Positions 1 to 7,555 of a stretch of 41,746 bases of DNA are shown one piece after another (within the stretch, counting starts at the first letter, position 1; the number at the start of each line of letters is the position of its first letter). The position numbers and the translations under genes were made by a program. The DNA lies in the NCBI GenBank assembly GCA_050116035.1, contig JASFPJ010000003.1, positions 1 through 41,746 of the forward strand. Reading direction: 5' to 3'. Source of the stretch: SOIA01 sp050116035. Its GTDB lineage: Bacteria; Acidobacteriota; Aminicenantia; Aminicenantales; Aminicenantaceae. Below the pieces are notes generated by a model. It was not told where the DNA came from. It made no database searches and worked only from the letters and a program-made list of their open reading frames with translations.

Positions 1-257
1 TGACAGCTTTAAAAAAGAAATAAATATGAGTTGAAAAAATGAATTTAAAATAATAAGGTAGAAAATAGAATTCCATTCTAATTTCAATATTGAAAATGCT
101 CCTCTTTTCAAGGAAGAAACCATTGGATTTTTTCATTTTTAGAGAGTTTAAGTATTTTGATTCCGTTAATACGCTAGTGATTTTCTTTCTCTTTTAGATT
201 GATATAGTTCTGTGAATCAAGTTATGAATATTATCTGAGAGGAAAAGAGAGGTTTCG

Positions 258-680
258 ATGTTTTTTTTGAAGAGAAATAAAGAAAAAAAAAGATTTGATT
301 ATGAACTTGAGTTAGTCGATGAAGAAATTAATCGATCCGAAAGATTCGATCTTAATTTTTGTGTGCTTGCAGTCGAATTGAGTCATTTGAATCCCCGAGG
401 CCTGAGCAGAATATTGCCGGGGGACGTCATTTCGTTCCATATAGTGAATAAATATATCCGCAATTATGACAGAATTTTCGGCCCTTATTTTAGAAGATAT
501 TTTATAATCCTTCCCCAGACAGATACACGTGGGGCTGATGTAGTTAAACAAAGGATTCAAGAAATCGCTTTAAAATACCAATGGGGAAATGTCTCTATTG
601 GTGTGGCAATCTTCCCTGATAATGGCAAAAAAGCTGTAGAATTATTAAATACGGCTGTGGATAAGATATCAAACCCTTAA
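258..680 (+). CDS. Degenerate GGDEF-domain protein
   Basis: This is a 140-residue soluble protein without a signal peptide. Residues about 65-135 follow the second half of a GGDEF (diguanylate cyclase) domain: D71-R72, then hydrophobic strands ending LP at 85-86, then SIGVA at 113-117 and an AxD-like helix near the C-terminus. The position where the GGDEF signature should lie reads YFRRY (77-81 by my alignment), so the metal and GTP-binding residues are absent and cyclase activity is not expected. The N-terminal half is shorter than a complete domain. It stands alone, with about 250 bases of AT-rich non-coding sequence before it. A role as a c-di-GMP or nucleotide sensor, or a decayed cyclase, is inference. 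Confidence 0.55.
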   Translation: MFFLKRNKEKKRFDYELELVDEEINRSERFDLNFCVLAVELSHLNPRGLSRILPGDVISFHIVNKYIRNYDRIFGPYFRRYFIILPQTDTRGADVVKQRIQEIALKYQWGNVSIGVAIFPDNGKKAVELLNTAVDKISNP

Positions 681-1025
681 AAAACTGATCTATCCATTTA
701 TCTGAAATTCTATATGAAGGATAAGTTAGCTAAAAATAACCAGTCATCCATTTTCACTTGAGCCCACCAAAGAAACATTTGTCTGGATTAAAGAACTCTC
801 GATGCTCCTGAAGAAATACCTCAAGGGCCTGAAAAAAAAGAGTCCTGAACTGATAGATATTCAATCGGTTAATCACCACTTGATCTAAACCTTAAATGAT
901 ATTGAAGATTCCTTTCGTTGTCGATAGGATCGTTTTTATTTTTTGTAGGGGGATGTTTCATAAAACAAATTAAACCTTTTGGCTATATGTGAGGTCTAAC
1001 AATTAGAAAACAGGAAAAACACTGG
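681..1025. other. Intergenic region before the ECF sigma gene
   Basis: These 345 bases hold no convincing gene. A short open frame at 760-888 lacks a start codon and ribosome-binding site and may be coding debris. No typical ECF promoter motif was recognised upstream of the sigma gene, so autoregulation cannot be shown. Confidence 0.5.
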
Positions 1026-1550
1026 ATGAATGAAAATGAAATCATTCAACGATGCCAGCAGTATGATTTGAGTGCATACAAAATGATATATGATAGATAT
1101 GAGCAACCTCTTCTTCATACTGCTCTGCGTATGCTGGGACAGCAGCAAGATGCGGAGGACGCTGTTCAAACGACATTCCTGAAACTCTACCGCGGGATTC
1201 AGAACTACAATTACAGCTCGAAATTCAGCACCTATTTGTTCCGCATTTTGATGAATGCCTGTTTTGACATTCTCAGAAAGAGGAAGCGGATAAAAGTCCA
1301 TCCACTTGAGGAAGGATATGCCTCCTATCATTCCAGACATGAAGAGAGAATGGTTCTGGAAGAGGCAATCCAGGCGCTGCCAGAACGAATGCGGGCCTGT
1401 TTCATTTTGTTTGCCGTTGAGGAACTGAAGCAGGATGAAATTGCACAGATCTTGAACATCACACCGGGTGGAGTTAAATCAACCATTTATCATGCTAAAA
1501 CGCGGCTTCGATCCAAATTATCAAACCTGCAAATAAAGGAGAGCTCATGA
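1026..1550 (+). CDS. ECF-type RNA polymerase sigma factor
   Basis: This 174-residue protein directs RNA polymerase to a dedicated promoter set. It has the two-domain ECF layout: region 2 at about residues 10-85 (YDRYEQPL, then DAEDAVQTTFLKLY) and region 4 at about 110-165 (LPERMRACFILFAVEEL, then the helix-turn-helix DEIAQILNITPGGVKSTIYHAKTRL split here by a flexible turn). Length is normal for the group. The start is preceded by AGGAAAA at moderate spacing. The stop overlaps the anti-sigma start in an ATGA arrangement, so the two are translationally coupled. The following solenoid gene is the nearest candidate target. Confidence 0.93.
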   Translation: MNENEIIQRCQQYDLSAYKMIYDRYEQPLLHTALRMLGQQQDAEDAVQTTFLKLYRGIQNYNYSSKFSTYLFRILMNACFDILRKRKRIKVHPLEEGYASYHSRHEERMVLEEAIQALPERMRACFILFAVEELKQDEIAQILNITPGGVKSTIYHAKTRLRSKLSNLQIKESS

Positions 1551-2188
1551 GCTGCCAAAAATTTAAAAAATATGAGTTTGGAAAACTGAGCCAAAGCGAG
1601 TTCCAGAAGCATTTAAAAACGTGTGCTGAATGTCAGGAACGGATAAAGCAGGATACCCGGTTGTTGTCTATGGCCAAATTATTGAAAAAGCCGGTTGAGT
1701 CGCCTCATCTTTGGGATCGGATCGAGGAAAGCTTAAGGGGAGAACAGCACAAAGGAAAACGCTCGGAGGTTAAAGATTCTCGCTGGAGCCTGATTCAGTT
1801 ATTACCGGCGGCGGCGGCCGCTCTCCTGATAATTAGCGTTGGATTTTATTTTTTGCTTAAACCAGAAACCGGAAGGTCTGGGATATTGACCGAATCTGCC
1901 CTGGCGAAGATAGAAAAGAAGGAAAGGGAATACATTGAGGCCATCGAAGAGCTGGAAGAGCAGACTCTTCCCAAAATGGCGGATATGAATCTAGAGTTGA
2001 TGCTGCTCTACAGAGACAGACTGGAGACCATTGATAACCAGATTGAGCAATGCAGGGAAGCCCTTTCTGAAAATCCGGGCAACGCCCACATCAGGCGCTA
2101 CATGCTTGCCGCCTTGCAGGATAAAAAACAGACACTCAAGGAATTATTGGAATCCGAACCGACTAATGGAATAAACATAAACCTATAG
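1547..2188 (+). CDS. Membrane anti-sigma factor with zinc-finger motif
   Basis: This 213-residue protein begins with an anti-sigma zinc domain: Cys3 and then HxxxCxxC (His22, Cys26, Cys29). One transmembrane segment follows at about residues 82-104 (proline, alanine and leucine rich). The C-terminal part, about 105-213, is a charged helical region with coiled-coil character (many E, K, L and Q) that should lie outside the cytoplasm. It overlaps the sigma gene by 4 bases, the usual arrangement for a sigma/anti-sigma pair. By family knowledge, the N-terminus holds the sigma factor inactive at the membrane until an envelope signal arrives. The nature of the signal is unknown. Confidence 0.85.
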   Translation: MSCQKFKKYEFGKLSQSEFQKHLKTCAECQERIKQDTRLLSMAKLLKKPVESPHLWDRIEESLRGEQHKGKRSEVKDSRWSLIQLLPAAAAALLIISVGFYFLLKPETGRSGILTESALAKIEKKEREYIEAIEELEEQTLPKMADMNLELMLLYRDRLETIDNQIEQCREALSENPGNAHIRRYMLAALQDKKQTLKELLESEPTNGININL

Positions 2189-2237
2189 AGGACATTGAAT
2201 GCGTATGTGTGATTTGTCTTGAATCAAGGAGGAAACA

Positions 2238-3899
2238 ATGAGAAAAAGACAACTCATTTGTCTGGTTTTAACTTTTCTGCTTACCGCCTTTTTTATCCAG
2301 GATCTTGAAGCCAGTAAGGAGACTCTGCTCAAGAGCGTTAAATCCAGAGCGTTCACAAAAAGCATCAGATCCGCTCCTGGGAAAACTTTATATGTGGAGA
2401 GGACCCGCGGTGATTTAACTATCATAGGAACAGAGCAAAATGAGATTTCCGTCAAAGCCATTGTGGAAGTGGGGGATACGGATGAAGAATTCTTAGAAGA
2501 ATTCCTGGGTCGGTCAGAATTGATTCTGGAGCCGTACAGGCAAGGATTCCGACTGGCACTGGTGACTCCAAGAGAAGAAATGGTTAAAGGAGAACAGAGC
2601 GATTTTGCCCGGCTTCTGCGGAAGATTTTCAGAAGAGGAAGGTATCGGTTCTCACTCTCGACCGAGATAGAGGTCCACGTTCCTTCCAAACAATCTCTCG
2701 ATGTCAAAAACGCCTACGGTGATATTGACATCAAAGATGTCATCGGGACCTTAGTCGTGGAGAATCGTTCCGGTGAAGTGGGGATAAAAAATTGTGGTGG
2801 AGAATTGGACCTGCAGAACAGTTATGCTCTGGTCGAAGTCATTGATTTTAACGGCCCTCTTGACCTTAAAAACAGCAGTGGAGCCGTTGTTTTAAGTGAA
2901 ATCGACGGAGACGTCGAACTTCAGAACAGCTATAAATCTGTGGATTTTGAGCAGATAGGCGGTTCGCTGACCATTAAATCTCACAGCAGTGATGTGATCG
3001 GGAGTGATGTCAGAGGCGATTGTGATATCACGACCTCTTACAGAGAAATCAAAGTGGGCGGAGTACAGGGAACTTTAAAGATCAAGGGTTCGAGCTGCAC
3101 GATTTCCGTCGATAGGGTTGAGAAGGATGCAGAGATTGAAAGCAGCTATAAACCTGTGAGAGTCAGTGATGTGGGTGGTTACCTAAGATTCCGTGGGCAG
3201 TCCAGCTCGCTGACAGTGCTGGATGTTGTGAAAGACGTCTCCATCAGAAGCTCATACAGAGAGATCACAGTGGACCGTGTGGGAGGGTCGCTCGATGTGG
3301 ATGGCCCATCCTGCCCCGTAACTGTGCGCGATGTGAAAGGAAACGCAATCATACTTTCCTCATACAAGGATATTATTGTCGAGAGAGTGGACGGAGAATT
3401 AGAAATACGCGCCCATTCAGGCTCTGTGACGGTCGATGAGGTTGGCAAAGATGTGACTATCCGCTCCTCATACAGGCCCATTCAGGTGAAGCATGTTGGA
3501 GGGAAATTGGAAGTGGATGGAAGCTCATGCAGTGTGACGGCTGATGATGTCGCGGGAGATGTGAACGTAAAGAACTCGTACAAGTATGTCATCCTGAAAC
3601 GCACATCCGGGTCCATAGTCGTCCAGGGGAGCAGCAGTCCGATTGAAGTCTCTCAAATTAAGAATTTGCCATCAGATGGACAGGTGGAGCTCATCACGAC
3701 ATACAAACCGATTCTGCTCTATATTCCAAAAAATCCGAATGTCAAAATTTCTGCATACACTCGCTACGGAAAGGTAAGCTCGGATTTCCCTGTCTACCTC
3801 GATGAGGAAGATAAAAACAGGATACGGATTGAACTCGGTGGAGGCCAGACTGTTGTTCGTCTGCAAACAAGTGGAAATATCACCATAAAGAAGGATTAG
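2238..3899 (+). CDS. Exported repetitive beta-solenoid protein (DUF4097-like)
   Basis: This 553-residue protein has an N-terminal signal peptide (MRKRQLICLVLTFLLTAFF then a polar region). The body from about residue 150 to 480 is built of 18-residue rungs. Two rung types alternate: one carries a central Ser-Ser motif preceded by G-x-L-x-I, the other a Ser-Tyr motif preceded by G-D-V-x-I. The true period is therefore about 36 residues (108 bases). This is the pattern of DUF4097 putative adhesin/bactofilin-like beta-solenoids. A GAGGAAAC ribosome-binding site precedes the ATG. It lies 49 bases after the anti-sigma gene, so it is probably part of the regulon or operon. An envelope role is inference. 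Confidence 0.8.
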   Translation: MRKRQLICLVLTFLLTAFFIQDLEASKETLLKSVKSRAFTKSIRSAPGKTLYVERTRGDLTIIGTEQNEISVKAIVEVGDTDEEFLEEFLGRSELILEPYRQGFRLALVTPREEMVKGEQSDFARLLRKIFRRGRYRFSLSTEIEVHVPSKQSLDVKNAYGDIDIKDVIGTLVVENRSGEVGIKNCGGELDLQNSYALVEVIDFNGPLDLKNSSGAVVLSEIDGDVELQNSYKSVDFEQIGGSLTIKSHSSDVIGSDVRGDCDITTSYREIKVGGVQGTLKIKGSSCTISVDRVEKDAEIESSYKPVRVSDVGGYLRFRGQSSSLTVLDVVKDVSIRSSYREITVDRVGGSLDVDGPSCPVTVRDVKGNAIILSSYKDIIVERVDGELEIRAHSGSVTVDEVGKDVTIRSSYRPIQVKHVGGKLEVDGSSCSVTADDVAGDVNVKNSYKYVILKRTSGSIVVQGSSSPIEVSQIKNLPSDGQVELITTYKPILLYIPKNPNVKISAYTRYGKVSSDFPVYLDEEDKNRIRIELGGGQTVVRLQTSGNITIKKD

Positions 3900-4282
3900 A
3901 CAGGCTTCCTTTTTACTCATAAATATTTAAAAAGTTTTTTGTCCGATCATAAATCGAGATCATCAGCTTCCTATGTATTGAAATTTTGGACCATTATTCT
4001 TCCCAGCTTAACTAATACAGATATATAAGATGGAATTTCCTCATTATTTTGAATGAATATCTAAAAGTATATTTTCAAAGCGTGTGGATGTAGACATAGA
4101 GTCATAGAGGTTACATCTGACCAGTACAGAGGACAGAAAACAGCAACAAATCTTCTTTTTTCCCTGGAATGAGTTGGCATGCCGCTTGCAAATGTATTTG
4201 TTTAGACAACACAACAGTATTCTATTTTTTAACAAGGGACGAACGAAATTCTGGTTTTGTCAAAGTGAGGATGGAGGAAAGC
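3900..4282. other. Intergenic region
   Basis: About 380 AT-rich bases. The open frame that continues upstream of the barrel gene to 4169 has no ribosome-binding site, whereas GGAGG at 4273-4277 sits 5 bases before the ATG at 4283. No clear terminator or RNA gene was seen. Confidence 0.5.
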
Positions 4283-4996
4283 ATGAAAAAAATTAAATTA
4301 ATCGCATCTTTCATTATGGGTATCTTATTGGCAGTATCCTTAGGCTATCCCCAGCCACCATTCCAGGCCAGTGCCTATTTTAGTCTCGGATTTCCTCAAA
4401 GCGAATTTAGGAACAATGTCGATCGAATCGGATACAGCGGTGTCGGACATTTTGCCTATAATTTCCGTGATTCTCCTTTCCTGGTGGGGGTGTCTCTCGG
4501 TATTCTTGTCTATGGAAGCGAGACTCGGACGGAACCTCTCAGCCTAATGGTTCCGGATGTGATGGTCAATGTGACAACCTCAAATAACATATTCCTCTGT
4601 CATTTTCTGCTGCGCGTCCAGCCACAGAAAGGGATGATTCGTCCTTATCTGGATGGATTGCTCGGGTTCAATTATCTCTACACCGACACAAGAGTTAAAG
4701 GGAGAAGCGACATTGGATATGAGACTATTGCCAGCTCCAATATTCATAATGACCTCACGTTTAGCTATGGAGCTGGAAGCGGCCTGATGGTTCAAGTGTT
4801 TTCAAAACAAAGGAGAAAAAAAAGCGGATCCTTTGCGATGTACCTGGATATGGCAGTGCGCTACATAAAAGGAGGAAAAGCGGAATACTTGAAAGAAGGA
4901 TCCATTCGTCTGGAAAACGATCAGATCTTATATGACGTCAGTCGATCAACCACTGACCTTGTCACCGGATACATCGGAGTTTCCTTCTCCTTTTAG
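4283..4996 (+). CDS. Outer-membrane beta-barrel protein
   Basis: This 237-residue protein starts at 4283, where GGAGG is 5 bases upstream. A signal peptide follows (MKKIKLIASFIMGILLAVS, with cleavage near GYPQ). The mature part alternates short hydrophobic and polar strands separated by glycine-rich turns, for example SAYFSLGFPQSEF near the start, YLDGLLGFNYLY and SYGAGSGLMVQVF. It ends in an aromatic terminal strand, GYIGVSFSF, whose final Phe is the usual signal for barrel insertion. This resembles the 8-stranded OmpA/OmpX-like porin-family barrels. No close family is recognised. It appears monocistronic, with a terminator downstream at 5129-5167. Confidence 0.7.
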   Translation: MKKIKLIASFIMGILLAVSLGYPQPPFQASAYFSLGFPQSEFRNNVDRIGYSGVGHFAYNFRDSPFLVGVSLGILVYGSETRTEPLSLMVPDVMVNVTTSNNIFLCHFLLRVQPQKGMIRPYLDGLLGFNYLYTDTRVKGRSDIGYETIASSNIHNDLTFSYGAGSGLMVQVFSKQRRKKSGSFAMYLDMAVRYIKGGKAEYLKEGSIRLENDQILYDVSRSTTDLVTGYIGVSFSF

Positions 4997-5332
4997 TCAT
5001 TAGAAAGAAGAACAAGCCTAAAACTGACAGACATTGTTTACACATGGAGCGATTTCCCCTAAGATAGAAACTTGCATTTGAAAGGAATCGCTTCATATCA
5101 ACTATGAGATCTTAAGAAACCAGAGATGCCGGGTGATGTCTGATGCTCAGCCACCCGGGGCTTTTTTGAAGGTGTTTCGTTACCTGGAACAGTTTGACTG
5201 TTTCTCGATCGGCTCCCCTATACTTCAGGATTGATGCGTTCATGGAAAGCCTAGGTTTTTAAAAAGTAAAAGGATAGAAACGAATATAATCATGAAAGAG
5301 AATAAATACGCAAATAATGACAGGAGTTGGAC
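4997..5332. other. Intergenic region with terminator and weak promoter
   Basis: Besides the terminator, a TTGACT at 5194-5199 and TATACT at 5219-5224 could form a promoter for the activase operon, but the 19-base spacing is long. AGGAG at 5322-5326 is the ribosome-binding site of the next gene. Confidence 0.4.
5129..5167 (+). terminator. Rho-independent terminator
   Basis: A CCGGGTG arm (5129-5135) pairs with CACCCGG (5152-5158), followed by GGC and six T residues at 5162-5167. It lies 130 bases beyond the outer-membrane barrel stop and before the activase genes, separating the two transcription units. Confidence 0.75.
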
Positions 5333-6112
5333 ATGATTGTCGTCGGTATTGACTGTGGGGCAAAATATGTCAAAGCCCTGGTTCTGGAAGACGATAAAAT
5401 CAAAGCTAAAATCTCGGTTCTCAGCGGCTTTGACCAGAAAGCCTCCGCCCAGGAAGCCCTGGATAAAGCTCTGGAGCAGGCCGGTTTGAAGAAAGACGAT
5501 CTTGCCCATATCACAGCCACTGGAACGGGAAAAGAGGAAGCCACTTTTGCCAAGAGCACGATTACCGAAGTCGGAGCAGACGCGAAAGCTGTGAATTTTC
5601 TTTATCCCTCTGTCCGGACTGTAATCGACGTCGGAGCTGAAGAGGGAAGGGCGATAAAAGTCAACGAAGCCGGGAAGGTCATAGATTTTGCCATCAACGA
5701 TAAGTGCGCGGCTGGAGCCGGGACGTTCACTGAGACCATGGCCCGTGCGCTTGAAGTCAAACTGGAGGAGATGGGAGCCCTCTCTTTAAAGTCACAGAAA
5801 TCTGTTCCGATGAATGCCCAGTGCGTGGTTTTTGCTGAGTCCGAGGTTGTCAGCCTCATTCATGCCAAGCATGCCAAGGAAGATATCCTCCGAGCTGTTC
5901 ATGATGCGATCGCTGACCGCATCGCTTCAATGGCACGGAGAATCGGGGTTGAAAAAGATGTGGCCCTCGTGGGTGGATTGGCCCGGAATATTGGTTTTGT
6001 GGATTCATTGAAACGAGACCTGAAGCAGGAATTGCTGATTCCTGAAGACCCGGAATATTCGTGTGCTTTGGGAGCGGCTTTTGCAGCCGCGGAAAAGGTA
6101 AAAGGTGGCTAA
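5333..6112 (+). CDS. BadF/BcrA-type ATPase, benzoyl-CoA reductase P-subunit-like
   Basis: This 259-residue member of the ASKHA-fold BadF/BadG/BcrA/BcrD ATPase family couples ATP hydrolysis to very low-potential electron transfer. Visible motifs are the phosphate-1 loop GIDCGAKYVKALVL (5-18), TGTG (64-66 region), DVGAEEGRAIKV (99-110), and the adenosine loop VALVGGLARNIGFV near the C-terminus. Cys125 (NDKCAAGAG) and Cys164 (NAQCVVFAESE) are the two cysteines that, in a homodimer or heterodimer, hold the bridging [4Fe-4S] cluster. ATG at 5333 has AGGAG 6 bases upstream; a TTG two codons earlier is less likely. The downstream paralogue and ferredoxin match the bzdP-bzdQ-bzdM order. A 2-hydroxyacyl-CoA dehydratase activator is the alternative. 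Confidence 0.85.
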   Translation: MIVVGIDCGAKYVKALVLEDDKIKAKISVLSGFDQKASAQEALDKALEQAGLKKDDLAHITATGTGKEEATFAKSTITEVGADAKAVNFLYPSVRTVIDVGAEEGRAIKVNEAGKVIDFAINDKCAAGAGTFTETMARALEVKLEEMGALSLKSQKSVPMNAQCVVFAESEVVSLIHAKHAKEDILRAVHDAIADRIASMARRIGVEKDVALVGGLARNIGFVDSLKRDLKQELLIPEDPEYSCALGAAFAAAEKVKGG

Positions 6113-6113
6113 A

Positions 6114-6986
6114 ATGGAAAAAGAATACTGGAGATGGCCAGAGTCAAGGTGGACGTCCTCTGATGTCGATTGGAAGGATGGGGATATCATTTCGGCTGGG
6201 GTGGATGTCGGTTCAGTGAGTTCCCAGGCTGTGGTTCTTGTGGATGGGGATCTCTTCAGCTACAGCAATTACCGCACCGGCTCTGGCAGCCCGGAGAGCG
6301 CTCAGAAAGTTATGGACAATGCGCTGGAGGAGACCAGCCTGACCTTGGATAAGATCGATTACATTGTCGGAACCGGCTATGGAAGGGTCAATGTCCCCTT
6401 TGCCCAGCGGACCATCACTGAGATCGCCTGCCATGCCCGGGGAGCCAATTTCATGTACGGACCCACAGTGAGGACCATCCTGGATATGGGAGGCCAGGAC
6501 TGCAAGGCCATCCGCTGTGATGCCGAAGGCAAAGTCACGAATTTTTTGATGAATGATAAATGCGCGGCGGGTACAGGTCGCGGCATGGAGGTCTTTGCTG
6601 AGCTTCTTTCGGTTCCTATCGAGGATTTGGGGCGACTCTCATTTGAGGTCGATAAAGAGCCAGAGCCGGTCAGTTCCACCTGTGTCATTTTTGCCAAATC
6701 TGAAGCTGTGGGGCTTTTGCGCAAAGGTTGGCCCAAGGAGAAGGTTTTGGCCGCCTACTCCTCGGCAATGGCCCACCGTGTTGCGAGGCTACTGGAGAGG
6801 ATAAAAATTGAAAAAGATTTTGCTATCACCGGTGGGATCGCCAAGAATGAGGGAGTCGTGAAAAGGATCGAAGCCGAGTTAAAGATAGAGGCGCTCGAAC
6901 CCAAGCATGACACCCAGATCGCAGGAGCCTTGGGGGGCGCTCTGTTCGCCAAGGCGCTCATCGAAAAAGAAAGAGGATTGAGATAA
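6114..6986 (+). CDS. BadF/BcrA-type ATPase, benzoyl-CoA reductase Q-subunit-like
   Basis: This 290-residue paralogue of the preceding ATPase has a 28-residue N-terminal extension rich in Trp and Asp, typical, as I recall, of Bzd-type Q subunits. Motifs are GVDVGSVSSQAVVL (29-42), GTGYGR (86-91), DMGGQD (124-129), Cys150 in NDKCAAGTGRGMEV, Cys190 in SSTCVIFAKSE, and the adenosine loop ITGGIAKNEGVV. Both cluster-ligand cysteines are therefore present in both paralogues, as expected of a heterodimeric activase module. The ATG follows the previous stop by one base, with AGGTGG 5 bases upstream; a GTG at 6105 is possible. The pair presumably binds one [4Fe-4S] cluster and passes electrons from the ferredoxin to a dearomatising reductase encoded elsewhere. 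Confidence 0.85.
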   Translation: MEKEYWRWPESRWTSSDVDWKDGDIISAGVDVGSVSSQAVVLVDGDLFSYSNYRTGSGSPESAQKVMDNALEETSLTLDKIDYIVGTGYGRVNVPFAQRTITEIACHARGANFMYGPTVRTILDMGGQDCKAIRCDAEGKVTNFLMNDKCAAGTGRGMEVFAELLSVPIEDLGRLSFEVDKEPEPVSSTCVIFAKSEAVGLLRKGWPKEKVLAAYSSAMAHRVARLLERIKIEKDFAITGGIAKNEGVVKRIEAELKIEALEPKHDTQIAGALGGALFAKALIEKERGLR

Positions 6987-6987
6987 A

Positions 6988-7275
6988 ATGCTTGCCCATT
7001 ACGGTTATAAAGACGGCTCAGGCGAGTACTTCATCGTTATCGACACAGATAAATGCGATGGCTGTGAAGAATGTGTGACGGCCTGCCCGTATGGTGTCCT
7101 TGAAGTGGGAGAGGACGAGAATGATCCTTTTCGGGAGGAGCCTGTCGCTAAGGTGACTGAAGATCACCGGAAAAAGATTAAATACAGTTGTGCACCCTGT
7201 AAACCGGCGTCTGGGAAAAAACCACTGCCGTGTAGAGAGGCCTGCAGTCCGGAAGCCATTTCCCATTCCTGGTGA
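6988..7275 (+). CDS. Two-[4Fe-4S] ferredoxin of the benzoyl-CoA reductase type
   Basis: This 95-residue ferredoxin has CxxCxxCxxxCP at Cys23-26-29-33 and a second, unusual set Cys68-xx-Cys71-x10-Cys82-xxx-Cys86, followed by a proline-like turn (SP). An intervening charged segment (ENDPFREEPV) separates the sets. The N-terminus MLAHYGYKDGSGEYF resembles ferredoxins encoded with Bzd-type reductases. It starts one base after the ATPase stop, so all three genes form one operon. The likely role is donating low-potential electrons to the two ATPases. It is the last gene; about 280 bases without a gene follow, with no clear terminator. Confidence 0.8.
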   Translation: MLAHYGYKDGSGEYFIVIDTDKCDGCEECVTACPYGVLEVGEDENDPFREEPVAKVTEDHRKKIKYSCAPCKPASGKKPLPCREACSPEAISHSW

Positions 7276-7555
7276 AGAAGCTGAGAAGTCAACGAAAATA
7301 CTGCTGAATTAGAGGATTCTCTTCCATTTAGTGTGGGTAAATGATCGGATCGCGTTCAGGGATGTCCCTGCTCCAGTCAGATTTTTCTCGCCATTCCCTC
7401 GTCAATCCTCTCGGCCCTGCGGAACTCCGCATGTTTATCAAGTCTTGCGCCCGGAAATCCCCCGCTCATGCGTAGCGCCACCTGATGTATTTGGATTTAT
7501 TTGAATCCGGGTGATTCCCCTGAGATATTTTTTCCCCATTGAGGATAAAGCGGAT

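Noticed and set aside
760..888. Short open frame rich in Lys and Leu upstream of the sigma gene
   Set aside because: It has no start codon with a ribosome-binding site, is only about 43 codons, and has no recognisable family. At most it is gene debris.
5194..5224. Promoter TTGACT / TATACT for the activase operon
   Set aside because: The spacer is 19 bases and no alternative -10 fits, so it is mentioned only within the intergenic entry.
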